Shown here piece after piece: positions 15,803 to 25,494 of a stretch of 64,000 bases of DNA. The notes under the pieces were generated by a model that ran no database searches, was not told where the DNA came from, and saw nothing but the letters and a program-made list of their open reading frames with translations. A program made the translations under genes and the position numbers. Numbering within the stretch: the first letter of the stretch is position 1; every line of letters starts with the position of its first letter. Source of the stretch: Streptomyces albipurpureus (GTDB lineage Bacteria; Actinomycetota; Actinomycetes; Streptomycetales; Streptomycetaceae); the NCBI RefSeq assembly GCF_023701525.1, contig NZ_JAMQAW010000010.1, forward strand, positions 273,675-337,674, written 5' to 3'.

Positions 15803-17347
15803 ATGGGTGCAACTCTGCGAGCGCTACGGGCGCTCGCCCTGCTGGCCGGCTTCTACCTGCTCGGCCTGCTCATGCTGGCCGTGCTGATCGCCATCGACTG
15901 GGTCGCGACGCTCACCACCCACAGCGCGGTGTTCTTCAAGCTGTACATCGTCAGCGCGCTGCTGGCGATACCGATCGTGCGCGGGATGTTCATGCTCCGC
16001 ATCCCGCGGGACAAGGGCGAGGGCCTACCGGTCGGCGAGGCGCACGAGCCCAGGCTCTGGGCGACGGTGCGGGAACTCGCCGCGTCGGTCGGCACCCGCC
16101 CCCCGGACGAGATCCGGCTGACCGCCGACATGAACGCGTCCGTCTCCGAGAACGCCCGCTTCCTGGGACTGGTGGGCGGTGTCCGCCGGCTCTACATCGG
16201 GCTGCCGCTGATGACCGGACTGAGCGAGGCGCAACTACGGGCGGTGCTCGCCCATGAGTTGGGCCACTACGTCAACGCGGACACCCGCCTCGGGGGCATC
16301 GCGCTACGGGGTCGACTACAGATACTGCGAACCATCGAGCACTTCGAGGAGCGGGAGTCCAAGAAGGTCGCCAAGTTCCGGGCCAAGTTGGAGAAGCGCG
16401 CGGCGAAGGCCGTCGCCAAGGGGCGCAAGCCCAAGGCGATCGACACCACCGGGGTGGGATTCACCTACCGGACGATGGCGAAGATCTACAAGGCGTACGC
16501 GCAGTTCTACTTCCGGAGCACCGAAGCCGGCTCACGGCGGCAGGAACTCGCGGCGGATCTGGCGGCGGTCCGGGCGGCGGGTCGCGATGCGACCGCGTCC
16601 GCGCTGCGGGAGATCCCGGTGCTCGACTCCGCCCATGACTTCTACCTGGAGTCCTACGCGACGCTCGGCGTCGACGCCGGGCTACTGCCCCCGCGGGGCG
16701 AGATCCTCGCCGGCGTACGCCATCTGCTCGCGGCGCGCGACAGCGAGCTGGCCGAACTGCGCCGCAACCTCCCCGAAGAACCGACGTCCCCCTATGACTC
16801 GCATCCGCCCATGGCCGAGCGGGTGGCCCGGATCGAGGCCCTGCCCCCGGACCACCGACCCGAGGAGCCGGCACGGCCCGCACTGGAGCTGTTGGTCTCC
16901 TCCACGGCGGCGCTGGGCGCCGTCGAGGACCTGGTGCTGACCCCCGAGGCACGGCGGCTGCGCCGTACGGAGTGGCCCGAGCTGGTCCACCTCGCCATGT
17001 CCACCCACTACGCGGCGCAGGCAGAACCACTACGCGGAGCAACGGCGCAACTGACGGGTGAGCCCTCGTTGCGCTCCCTGCTGGACGCCCTGGACCGGGG
17101 CGCCCTCGCCGAGCTCATCGCCTTGCTGCCAGCGGAGGACGGCGCCGCGGGAGTGCGCAGGGGGCTGCTCTGTCTGACGGCCGGGGAATTCGTGGTGTCG
17201 GGTCGGGCGCACTGGCGGATGTCATGGTCGCAACCGGCCGAACTACAGCTTCCGCCCGGCGGGCACGAGCTGCTCTCAAAGGCCCTGGACGCGGCGGTCG
17301 CGGAACCCTCGGACACCGGGCCCCTGCGGGGGCTGCTGGTGCCCTGA
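15803..17347 (+). CDS. M48-family membrane metallopeptidase
   Basis: A 514-residue zinc protease related to HtpX/Ste24. Two N-terminal hydrophobic helices (ALALLAGFYLLGLLMLAVLIA and FFKLYIVSALLAIPIV) precede the catalytic motif HELGHYVNADT at about residues 150-160 and the third zinc ligand in QELAADLAAVRAAG. The C-terminal 150 residues have no clear match. ATG 15803 is chosen because GGGGGAG lies 7 nt upstream; an in-frame ATG at 15776 lacks this. The likely role is membrane protein quality control. Confidence 0.85.
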   Translation: MGATLRALRALALLAGFYLLGLLMLAVLIAIDWVATLTTHSAVFFKLYIVSALLAIPIVRGMFMLRIPRDKGEGLPVGEAHEPRLWATVRELAASVGTRPPDEIRLTADMNASVSENARFLGLVGGVRRLYIGLPLMTGLSEAQLRAVLAHELGHYVNADTRLGGIALRGRLQILRTIEHFEERESKKVAKFRAKLEKRAAKAVAKGRKPKAIDTTGVGFTYRTMAKIYKAYAQFYFRSTEAGSRRQELAADLAAVRAAGRDATASALREIPVLDSAHDFYLESYATLGVDAGLLPPRGEILAGVRHLLAARDSELAELRRNLPEEPTSPYDSHPPMAERVARIEALPPDHRPEEPARPALELLVSSTAALGAVEDLVLTPEARRLRRTEWPELVHLAMSTHYAAQAEPLRGATAQLTGEPSLRSLLDALDRGALAELIALLPAEDGAAGVRRGLLCLTAGEFVVSGRAHWRMSWSQPAELQLPPGGHELLSKALDAAVAEPSDTGPLRGLLVP

Positions 17348-17446
17348 CCCTCGCGGCCGCAGGGCGCCCGTGCTCAGGCGCCCTGGGGAATGTGAGGCCC
17401 CTTTTGTACGTTGGTCCATAGGTCAAGCAATCTCAAGGAGCCCCCT

Positions 17447-18104
<658 letters not shown>

Positions 18105-18112
<8 letters not shown>

Positions 18113-18443
18113 AGCGCTCTCCGCGGGCGCGGCGGCGACGCTGCGCGCACTGCTCATCGGCGATGATCCGGTACGCGCGGCCCTGCGGGCGCAGATCGCG
18201 CACACGCGGGTCAGCAGCCGATGCGGGTGTGGCTGTGTGACGGTCGACCTCGCCGTGGACCGAACGGCGGCGAAAGCGGCGCCCGTGACGGAGAACCCGG
18301 CGGTGGAAGCCGGGTACTCCGTACCCGAGGACGCCGGAGTGATGGTGTTCACCCAGGACGGCTACCTCTCGCTGCTGGAGCTCTACTCGACGTCCGGTGA
18401 GCCCGTCACCGTCTGGCCGGAGCACGGGGCCCTCCAGCTGTGA
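18105..18443 (+). CDS. Hypothetical protein coupled to msrA
   Basis: A 112-residue protein that overlaps the 3' end of msrA, so probably co-translated. It has a CGCGC cluster (SSRCGCGCVTVDLAVD) that might bind metal or be redox-active, followed by a beta-rich C-terminus (VMVFTQDGYLSLLELYSTSG). The family is not recognised. A redox-linked role with MsrA is possible but only from position. Confidence 0.7.
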
Positions 18444-18647
18444 CACAGCCCGGGCGGGCAGGGGCAGCGGGGTCCCCGCTCGGAGATCCGCCCCCGTACC
18501 CCGCTCATCACGGTGCACCGCCGGGCCACCGGGACGAGCTCTGCTCTCAGCTAATCTGCCACGGGCCAAGAAGACTGACGGAGCCCCATCAGCGCGCCGA
18601 CAGTGGTGAGTGCGGCTACGGAAAGCCGCTCATCACCAGGAGGCTCC

Positions 18648-19301
18648 ATGCCGTCAGTCGTCTTCCCGCAAGTCCACGACCGAGCTCCACGAGCCGGCGA
18701 CGAGGACACCCCGAACACCCCTTTCGATGACCATCTCGGCGCCCAACTGCTCGGGCGGCGGATCATCTTCCTCGGCACCCAGGTGGACGAGGTGTCAGCG
18801 AACCGGGTCTGCGCCCAGTTGCTGCTGCTCTCCGCGGAGGACCCGGAGACCGATATCGCCCTCTACATCAACAGCCCGGGCGGGTCGGTGACCGCGGGGC
18901 TCGCGATCTACGACACCCTTCGGTTGATCCCCAACGACGTCTCCACCCTCGCCATGGGGTTCGCCGCGAGCATGGGGCAGTTCCTGCTCTCGGTGGGGAC
19001 TGCGGGTAAGCGCGGCGCCCTGCCCAACGCGCGGATCATGATGCACCAACCGTCCGCGGGCATCGGCGGAACCGCGGCCGATATCGCGATCCAGGCAGAG
19101 AACCTCGAATTCACCAAACGGGCCATCGAACGCATCACCGCCGAACACACCGGCCAGAGCGTGGAGACCATCTCCCGCGACAGCGACCGTGACCGTTGGT
19201 TCACGGCGGAACAGGCGAAGGACTACGGCATGGTGGACCATGTCGTCACCTCTCTCGACAGCATCCGCCCGGCCACCACCCGCCGACGGATGGGACTCTG
19301 A
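18648..19301 (+). CDS. clpP3: ATP-dependent Clp protease proteolytic subunit ClpP3
   Basis: A 217-residue Clp peptidase with an intact triad: Ser108 in GFAASMGQFLL, His133 in MMHQPSAG, and Asp178 in SRDSDRDRWF; the oxyanion segment is NSPGGSVTAG. CCAGGAGG precedes ATG 18648. It forms an operon with clpP4, one base apart, and popR converges from downstream, so I assign it to the ClpP3/ClpP4 pair that in Streptomyces is induced by PopR when ClpP1/ClpP2 activity falls. A hairpin-forming repeat GCGGCT/AGCCGC lies about 20-40 bp upstream. Confidence 0.9.
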   Translation: MPSVVFPQVHDRAPRAGDEDTPNTPFDDHLGAQLLGRRIIFLGTQVDEVSANRVCAQLLLLSAEDPETDIALYINSPGGSVTAGLAIYDTLRLIPNDVSTLAMGFAASMGQFLLSVGTAGKRGALPNARIMMHQPSAGIGGTAADIAIQAENLEFTKRAIERITAEHTGQSVETISRDSDRDRWFTAEQAKDYGMVDHVVTSLDSIRPATTRRRMGL

Positions 19302-19302
19302 G

Positions 19303-19905
19303 ATGGCCCAGTACACGATCCCCACCGTGATCGAGCGGACTCCCCAAGGGGAGCGCGCCTACGACATCTACAGCAGGCTGCTCTCCGAACGGATCATCTT
19401 CATCGGCACGGAGATCGACGACGGTGTGGCCAATGTGGTCATCGCCCAACTGCTCCACCTGGAGTCGTCCAACCCGGAGACCGAGGTGGCCATCTACCTC
19501 AACTCCCCCGGTGGCTCGTTCACCTCGCTGATGGCGATCTACGACACCATGAGCTTCATCCGCGCCCCCATCTCGACGTTCTGTGTGGGGCAGGCCCTCT
19601 CAACCGCGGCCGTACTGCTGGCTGGTGGAGACCCCGGACGGCGATTCGTGCTGGAGCACTCCCGGGTGCTGCTGGGACAACCGTCGAGCAGCGGCAGGCA
19701 GGGGGTGGTGTCGGACCTCAGCCTGCAGGCCAAGGAGATGCTGCGAATCCGCTCCCAGGTGGAGGACGTCCTGGCCCGGCACACCGGACACACGGGTGCC
19801 GCGCTGCGGGCCGCCATGGACCGGGACAAGGTGTTCACCGCACAGGAAGCGGTGGCGTACGGGCTCGCGGACGAGGTGATCAGCAGGCGGCTGGCACCGC
19901 GATGA
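19303..19905 (+). CDS. clpP4: ClpP-family subunit ClpP4, catalytic His and Asp missing
   Basis: A 200-residue ClpP homologue. The fold is complete and the nucleophile is kept (Ser100 in CVGQALSTAAVLL), with NSPGGSFTSL for the oxyanion hole. However, the MMHQP position reads LLGQPSSS, with Gly125 in place of the catalytic His, and the Asp position of the D-S/T-DRD motif reads AAMDRDKVF, with Ala171. On these grounds it should be inactive and serve as a structural or regulatory partner of ClpP3, as ClpR does in plastids and cyanobacteria (inference). It starts one base after the clpP3 stop. Confidence 0.88.
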   Translation: MAQYTIPTVIERTPQGERAYDIYSRLLSERIIFIGTEIDDGVANVVIAQLLHLESSNPETEVAIYLNSPGGSFTSLMAIYDTMSFIRAPISTFCVGQALSTAAVLLAGGDPGRRFVLEHSRVLLGQPSSSGRQGVVSDLSLQAKEMLRIRSQVEDVLARHTGHTGAALRAAMDRDKVFTAQEAVAYGLADEVISRRLAPR

Positions 19906-20029
19906 GAGGGCGTCCGCGCTGAGATACGCGAGGGACGGCACATGCCGTGCCGCGAGGAGACGGGGTGATTCGCCACCCACCGCAGGGCACCCTGGCCACC
20001 CCGCCTCCCGCTGACCTGCGACAGCCGCC

Positions 20030-20491
20030 TCAGGCCGCGAGGCGGACCTCGCCCCGGTGCGCGGACCGTCCGCTTCCCTGGCTCCTGGCCGGGGCGATCC
20101 GGGAGCCGATGCTCCTGATCGGCGGGGTAGCGGTGCCGGGGCGAGTGACCCGGTCCGCTGCCCTGGCACGGCGGAGCACATCGTCCTGAGCAAGCAGGAG
20201 CAGATCGCCGAGACCAAGGCCGAGCGCCTGGGCGGCTGCCGCGAGGACTTCGGACGACGCCTCCTTGCGGCCCCGCTCCAGCTCCGAGAGATACGGCATC
20301 GAGATCCGGGCGGCGTCCGCGACGCCCTGAAGCGTGCGTCCCTGAGCGAGCCGCTCACGACGGAGTACGCCCCCGACCACATCGCGCCAGAGCGGCTCCT
20401 TGGCGGCGGGGGCCGCCGCTCTACCGGCCGGCGCCTGGCCGACCGTACGCAGCGGGATGACGCGGGCTGGGTTCACTGCCTGGCTGCTCAC
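20030..20491 (-). CDS. popR: XRE-family activator PopR (clpP3/clpP4 regulator)
   Basis: A 153-residue protein with a helix-turn-helix at about residues 50-100 (LQGVADAARISMPYLSELER, then GRKEASSEVLAAAAQALGLG), closely like ClgR and PopR. The C-terminus ends VRLAA. Work on S. lividans, as I recall it, showed PopR activates clpP3-clpP4 and is itself degraded by ClpP1/ClpP2 through two terminal alanines; the same ending is seen here. It converges with clpP4. The start is uncertain: GTG 20491 is given, with GTG 20476 as an alternative. Confidence 0.8.
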   Translation of the reverse strand: MSSQAVNPARVIPLRTVGQAPAGRAAAPAAKEPLWRDVVGGVLRRERLAQGRTLQGVADAARISMPYLSELERGRKEASSEVLAAAAQALGLGLGDLLLLAQDDVLRRARAADRVTRPGTATPPIRSIGSRIAPARSQGSGRSAHRGEVRLAA

Positions 20492-20692
20492 TTCTCCAGC
20501 TTAGGAAGCGTCCGGTCCCCAGGGGAGGCAGCGGCGTTGCGCCCCCGGCGAAATCCCGGAGCCCGGAGGTCCACCGGGTTCACGGTCACCCGGGGCTCGG
20601 CCCCTGGGCACCCGCCCTCGGATCCCTGCCGGTGGGAGGGCCGGCGGTTGACCGGCGGCGGCGGATCGGTGAGCGCCGTCGCCGCGGCCCGC

Positions 20693-21616
20693 TCACAGGT
20701 CGCCGACCAGCTCACCGAGCTGGTCCAGCGCCGTACTGACCCGCTGTGGATGACGGTGGAAGTAGGGATCGTCCGGTACCGGCAGGGAGGACGCCAGCGC
20801 CCAACCCCGCCCCCGTGCCCAGGTCGCGTCGTCCACCTCCATCGCGTCCCGGAAGACCCCTCGTACCTCTGGCGGCAGAAACAACCAGGCCGGCAGCAGG
20901 TCCACGGCGGGATCACCCACACCGAGCGTCCCGAAGTCGATGACCCCGCTCAACTGGCCGTCGGTCATCAGCAGGTTGCCCGGTGCCAGATCGCCGTGGA
21001 ACCACACCGGTTCGCCCTGCCAGGCCGGTGCCGCGAGCGCCGCTTCCCAGACCGCCACCACCCCGTCCACATCGAGCAGCCCCGAATCCCCCAACCCCGC
21101 GATCTTCGGGAGCACCCGGGCCTGTGTCGCGATGGAATCCCGCTCGTCCCCCAGGGGCACCCCCCGGTACGCGTTGCTCCACTGCGGCCCGGGACCTCCG
21201 GTGGCGTCGATCCACTGGAGCGCCTTGATGTAGGCGGCCAGCTCGGTCGCGGCGCGAGTGGCGTCGGCGAGCCCGTCGGCCGTGGCCCGTTCCCCCTCCA
21301 GCCAGCGGTAGACGGACCAGGGGAAGGGATATCCCTCGCCGGGTTCGCCCTTGGCCAGCGGCTCGGAGCTCGGGAACGGCAGCAGCGGCGCCAGTCGCGG
21401 CAGCCATCGGTGCTCCCGTTCCACCTGTCCCACCCAACGGGCGTAGCGGGGCAGTCGAACGGACTTGTCATCACCGAGCCGGAAGGTCGCGTTGTCCATC
21501 CCGGGGGTCGGGACGGGGCTCAGGGGAAGATCCGCCCACTGGGGGAACTGGGAGAGGAGCAGCCTGTGGACCAGGGTGGTGTCGATGGTCGGTTCCTGAC
21601 GGTCACCGGTCGACAT
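20693..21616 (-). CDS. APH-fold phosphotransferase
   Basis: A 307-residue aminoglycoside-phosphotransferase-like kinase. The catalytic loop is VWFHGDLAPGNLLM and the metal Asp lies in GVIDFGTLGVGDPAVDLLPAW; the N-lobe contains FRLGDDKSVRLPR, with the ATP-site region. ATG 21616 is preceded by GAGGAGAATCGA. Such proteins are common in streptomycetes with unknown small-molecule substrates. It is divergent from the ABC-F leader, which could mean a shared regulatory region, but there is no evidence that it confers resistance. Confidence 0.82.
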   Translation of the reverse strand: MSTGDRQEPTIDTTLVHRLLLSQFPQWADLPLSPVPTPGMDNATFRLGDDKSVRLPRYARWVGQVEREHRWLPRLAPLLPFPSSEPLAKGEPGEGYPFPWSVYRWLEGERATADGLADATRAATELAAYIKALQWIDATGGPGPQWSNAYRGVPLGDERDSIATQARVLPKIAGLGDSGLLDVDGVVAVWEAALAAPAWQGEPVWFHGDLAPGNLLMTDGQLSGVIDFGTLGVGDPAVDLLPAWLFLPPEVRGVFRDAMEVDDATWARGRGWALASSLPVPDDPYFHRHPQRVSTALDQLGELVGDL

Positions 21617-21840
21617 TCGATTCTCCTCATCTCAGCAGGCATCAGACGGGTAGACGGGTACGGGGGCGCACGGGAGGACCGCGGTCGAGCGAACCGCCAA
21701 GGGCCCGGACCGACTTGGTGACCGGCGGGTGACGGACAGTGGTCCATCCCATCCGCCACAGCGTCGAACTGTCCAACCGTTTTCCCCGGGCGCCGAATTC
21801 TGTGGTGCCCCCGCGGGGTGGCTCTGGTTACAGTGGAGGC

Positions 21841-21873
21841 ATGGGTTCGTACAAGTACTACTTCTTTCTCTGA
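21841..21873 (+). CDS. Leader peptide upstream of the ABC-F gene
   Basis: A ten-codon reading frame MGSYKYYFFL followed by TGA, with GTGGAGGC directly before the ATG. It begins 146 bp before the ABC-F start. Short aromatic or basic leaders of this sort sit upstream of ARE-ABCF and erm genes, where antibiotic-stalled ribosomes change the fold of the leader RNA and let transcription or translation continue. Between it and the gene lie GC-rich arms (CGGAC/GTCCG near 21883-21897, and GCGC-rich segments from 21898) that could form an attenuator. Function is inferred. Confidence 0.65.
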   Translation: MGSYKYYFFL

Positions 21874-21986
21874 TTCCGGCCCCGGACCCGGCGTCCGAGC
21901 GCGCCTAGCCGCGCTGCGTTGACCTGCGCCGATGTCCGTTCCGTCGTTGAGTCCGAACCCCTTCGTGTCATCTCCAGGGAAAGATC

Positions 21987-23642
21987 ATGCGCGAACGCGC
22001 CCAGTTGTCCGTCAAAGACGTCTCCAAGGCCTACGGGGACCGCTTGGTCCTCGATCAGGTGACCCTCACCGTCCGGCCCGGAGAACGCGCCGGGGTCATC
22101 GGTGAGAACGGCTCCGGAAAGTCCACGCTCCTTCGGCTGATCGCCCGAGCGGAGCCCGCCGACAGCGGCGAGATCACCGTGCTCGCCCCCGGCGGCACCG
22201 GGCATCTCGCCCAGACCGTCGCCGAGACCTTCGGACTCGGGCCCACCCACACGGTGCAGGACACCATCGATGCCGCACTCGCCGAGCTACGGGCGATCGA
22301 ACACCGGCTACGGCAGGCCGAGCAGACCCTCGCGGACGCCGACGAGGACACGCTCGGCGCCTACGGGGAACTGCTCACCCTCTTCGAGGAGCGCGGCGGC
22401 TATACGGCGGACGCCCGTGTCGACGCGTCGCTGCATGGACTCGGCCTGTCCGGTATCGGCAGACAGCGCCAGCTCGGCACGCTCTCCGGTGGCCAGCAGT
22501 CCCGTCTGGCACTCGCCTGTGTGCTGGCCGCCTCACCCCAACTGCTTCTTCTCGATGAGCCGACCAATCACCTCGACGGCCAGGCAGCGGCCTGGCTCGA
22601 AGACCGGCTCCGCACCCATCGCGGCACCGTCATCGCCGTCACCCACGATCGGGACTTCCTCGAACGCATCGCCACCACCATCCTCGAAGTGGACCGGGAC
22701 ACCCGCACCGTGACCCGGTACGGCGATGGCTGGCAGGGCTATCGCACCGCCAAGGCCGCCGCCCGCCGCGGCTGGGAGCAGCGCCACCAGGAGTGGCAGG
22801 AGGAGGTGGCGCGTACCCAGTCCCTGGTGTTGGCGGCCGGGCAGCGGCTCGCATCGAGTGGCAAGGACCCTGGTGAAGGGTTCGGCAAGCATCGCCGATC
22901 GCATGAGGAGAAACTGTCCGGGCAGGTCAGGGCGGCCAGACAGCGGCTGGAGCGGCTCCAGCGGGAGCCGGTGCCCGCGCCGCCTGAGCCACTGCGGTTT
23001 CGGGCCCGACCGAAGGTGGCGGGCGCCCAGGGGCTGCTGGCCGAGCTGACCGGCATCGTCGTGGGGGACCGGCTGCGGTTGACCGGGCTACGGGTCGAGT
23101 CGGGCCAGCGCCTCTTGGTCACAGGGCCCAACGGCGCGGGCAAGACCACCCTGCTGGGGGTGCTCGCGGGGGAACTGCGGCCCACCGCGGGCACCGTGCA
23201 CCGCCCGGCCGGGGCCACGGTGGGGTATCTCCGCCAAGAGCTGCCCGCCGTACCATCCCGACGCTCACTTTTGGGCGCCTATGCGGTAGGTCGGCCTGGA
23301 ATGCCCGATGAGTACGCGGCCGAGCTCCTCGCTCTCGGGCTGTTCCATGAGGCGGATTTCGCCGTGCCGGTCGCCGCGCTCTCCGTGGGTCAGCGGCGAC
23401 GGCTGGAACTGGCCCGTCTGCTGGCGTCGCCGGTGGACCTCCTGATCCTCGACGAGCCGACGAACCATATGGCGCTGAGCCTGGTCGAGGAGTTGGAGGC
23501 GGCGCTGACGAGCTATGAGGGCGCGGTCGTGGTGGTCTCGCACGACCGCCGGTTCCGTCGTGGATTCCACGGTGAGCGGCTGGAGTTGGCGGCGGGACGC
23601 ACAGCGCGGGGACGGGGGTACGCGGCGGTGCCACCGGGGTGA
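21987..23642 (+). CDS. ABC-F family ATPase (ribosomal protection type)
   Basis: A 551-residue protein with two nucleotide-binding domains and no membrane segment, hence ABC-F. Walker A motifs are GENGSGKSTLL (about residue 40) and GPNGAGKTTLLG (about 380); signatures are LSGGQQSRLALA and LSVGQRRRLELA; Walker B motifs are LLLLDEPTNHL and LLILDEPTNHM. The interdomain linker (about 240-330) is long, charged and helical, as in factors that reach the peptidyl-transferase centre and displace drugs. A short leader ORF precedes it, which supports antibiotic-induced expression. The drug class is not deducible. Confidence 0.9.
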   Translation: MRERAQLSVKDVSKAYGDRLVLDQVTLTVRPGERAGVIGENGSGKSTLLRLIARAEPADSGEITVLAPGGTGHLAQTVAETFGLGPTHTVQDTIDAALAELRAIEHRLRQAEQTLADADEDTLGAYGELLTLFEERGGYTADARVDASLHGLGLSGIGRQRQLGTLSGGQQSRLALACVLAASPQLLLLDEPTNHLDGQAAAWLEDRLRTHRGTVIAVTHDRDFLERIATTILEVDRDTRTVTRYGDGWQGYRTAKAAARRGWEQRHQEWQEEVARTQSLVLAAGQRLASSGKDPGEGFGKHRRSHEEKLSGQVRAARQRLERLQREPVPAPPEPLRFRARPKVAGAQGLLAELTGIVVGDRLRLTGLRVESGQRLLVTGPNGAGKTTLLGVLAGELRPTAGTVHRPAGATVGYLRQELPAVPSRRSLLGAYAVGRPGMPDEYAAELLALGLFHEADFAVPVAALSVGQRRRLELARLLASPVDLLILDEPTNHMALSLVEELEAALTSYEGAVVVVSHDRRFRRGFHGERLELAAGRTARGRGYAAVPPG

Positions 23643-23862
23643 GCCGCACCCCGGCGCCACCACGGATCGCCGTGCCGTCGCGCGTCCACGCCACGGCGAT
23701 CAGGCGGGTTGACCCCTGGTCAGCATCGGAGAAGCGCGGCTCTCGCGCTGCGGTTCAGGTTCGGCTGACCGGGCCCGTTGGGGTGGTTGCGGGTGTTCGT
23801 GGCGCGGGGGTGGCGACACCGGGGAGACCGGAGCTGCGATGACCCGACAGTAGGGTTTGCAC

Positions 23863-25494
23863 GTGGGGTTTAGCGAACAGGCGACAGTAACCAGACCGGT
23901 AGAGACCATCATCGAGCGGGACGCGCCACCTTGGTGGCGCGTCCCGCTCATGGTGACGGCATCGAGCGTTCCGCTGTATGTGCTGTGGGCGGTGTGGCTG
24001 GCCACCGGTGGGGGAGATCTCGCAGCCCAGCTGGCATGGACCGGTTTCGTGGAGCGGCATCCCTGGTCCGCGTACAACCTCTCCTGGTACGGCGGTATGC
24101 ACACCGCCAACTACAGCCTGCTCGCTCCCCCGCTGATGGCCGCCTTTGGCGTACAGGCGGTGTCGGTCGCCTCGGGTCTCGTCAGCACCTGGGCACTCAC
24201 CCGCATCTTCCAACGTGCCGAGGTGCGACAGCCGCTCTGGCCCGCGCTGCTGGGGGCGGTGGCGATCTGGTGCAATATCGCCTCCGGGCGTACGACGTTC
24301 GCGCTGGGGGTCGCCATCGGCCTGCTCGCGCTGCTCTGGCTGCGTCGCACCGTACTCGCCGCGTTCCTCTGCGCGCTGGCGACGATGGCCAGCCCGGTCG
24401 CCGGTCTCTTTCTGCTGGTGGCGGGGGCGGCATATCTGCTGGAGCGCCGGTGGCGGCGGGCGGTGGCCCTGGTGGTGCCACCGGCGCTGGTGGTGGGCGC
24501 GGTCACGGTGCTCTTCCCCTTCGCGGGAGAGATGCCGATGTCACCGGGGAAGTTGTGGCTGCCGCTGCTGGTCTGCTCCGCGGTCGTCCTCGCAGCGCCG
24601 AAGGACTGGCGGACCGTACGGTTCGGGGCCGGGATCTACGGCCTCGGGGTGGTGCTGACGTTCTTCATCGCGTCGCCGATCGGCACCAACGTCGAACGGC
24701 TGGCGGGCCTCGCCGGGCCGCCCGTACTGCTGGCCGCGGTGCTGGCACAGGGCGGCTTCGCCCGGCTGCTGCGCTCGGTGTCCCAGGGGCCTGCGGGAGC
24801 GCTCCAGGCCGCGCTTGTCGTGGTGCTCGCCGTGAACACCGGCTGGGTGCTGGAGAAGACCGAGGACGATCTGGTCGTCTCCACCCATGTTCCTGGCTGG
24901 GCGTCGAACACCGCTGGGGTCGTCGGGGCGCTGGAGCGGTTGGGGGCGGATCGGACCCGGGTGGAGGTCGTTCCCGCGCGTAACCACCGGGAGTCCGCCG
25001 TCCTTCCGTCCCATGTGAACCTGGCCCGCGGCTGGAACCGTCAACTCGATGTGGAACGGGGGCGGCTCTTCTACGACGGTTCGCTCGACCCGTCGACCTA
25101 TCGGCAGTGGCTGGACCGCTGGGGGGTGGGTCTGGTGGTGGTGCCGCACGGGCAGATCGACGGACCCGCCGAGGGGGAAGCGGCCATTGTGAAGAGCGCT
25201 CCGCAATGGCTGGAGCGGGTGTGGGGCGACGAGGGCTGGACGGTGTACCAGGTGCAGGACCCCGTACCGCTGGTGTCGTCGCCGGGTACGACGGTCCGCA
25301 GTGACGCGGCCGAACTGGTCGTGCGCATGCCGGCGGCCGGCTCGGTGACGGTACGGGTGGCGTACTCGCCGTGGCTGCGGGCGCAGGGGGCGTGTCTGAG
25401 GCCGGAGGGCGAATGGACCCGGCTGACGGTGGAGCGCGCCGGGGAGTACCGGCTGGGCTCGCGCTACGGGCTGGCGCGTCAGACGGAGTGCTGA
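23863..25494 (+). CDS. Large polytopic membrane protein, glycosyltransferase-like architecture
   Basis: About 543 residues. Some ten hydrophobic helices (residues about 30-340) are followed by a 200-residue soluble C-terminal domain rich in beta segments. The overall layout resembles GT-C type membrane glycosyltransferases, with an aromatic SAYNLSWYGGMHTANYSLL loop after the first helix, but the canonical DxD was not located, so the function is open. A -10 like TAGGGT (23851-23856) ends six bases before GTG 23863, pointing to a leaderless transcript; TTG 23857 is a less likely start. A 17-bp perfect inverted repeat lies in codons 18-29. Confidence 0.75.
   Translation: MGFSEQATVTRPVETIIERDAPPWWRVPLMVTASSVPLYVLWAVWLATGGGDLAAQLAWTGFVERHPWSAYNLSWYGGMHTANYSLLAPPLMAAFGVQAVSVASGLVSTWALTRIFQRAEVRQPLWPALLGAVAIWCNIASGRTTFALGVAIGLLALLWLRRTVLAAFLCALATMASPVAGLFLLVAGAAYLLERRWRRAVALVVPPALVVGAVTVLFPFAGEMPMSPGKLWLPLLVCSAVVLAAPKDWRTVRFGAGIYGLGVVLTFFIASPIGTNVERLAGLAGPPVLLAAVLAQGGFARLLRSVSQGPAGALQAALVVVLAVNTGWVLEKTEDDLVVSTHVPGWASNTAGVVGALERLGADRTRVEVVPARNHRESAVLPSHVNLARGWNRQLDVERGRLFYDGSLDPSTYRQWLDRWGVGLVVVPHGQIDGPAEGEAAIVKSAPQWLERVWGDEGWTVYQVQDPVPLVSSPGTTVRSDAAELVVRMPAAGSVTVRVAYSPWLRAQGACLRPEGEWTRLTVERAGEYRLGSRYGLARQTEC
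23914..23949. repeat. 17-bp perfect inverted repeat inside the start of a coding region
   Basis: The left arm 23914-23930 (GAGCGGGACGCGCCACC) and right arm 23933-23949 are exact complements, separated by TT. In the mRNA this gives a very stable hairpin about 50 nt after the start codon of the membrane protein gene, encoding ERDAPPWWRVPL. Confidence 0.75.
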
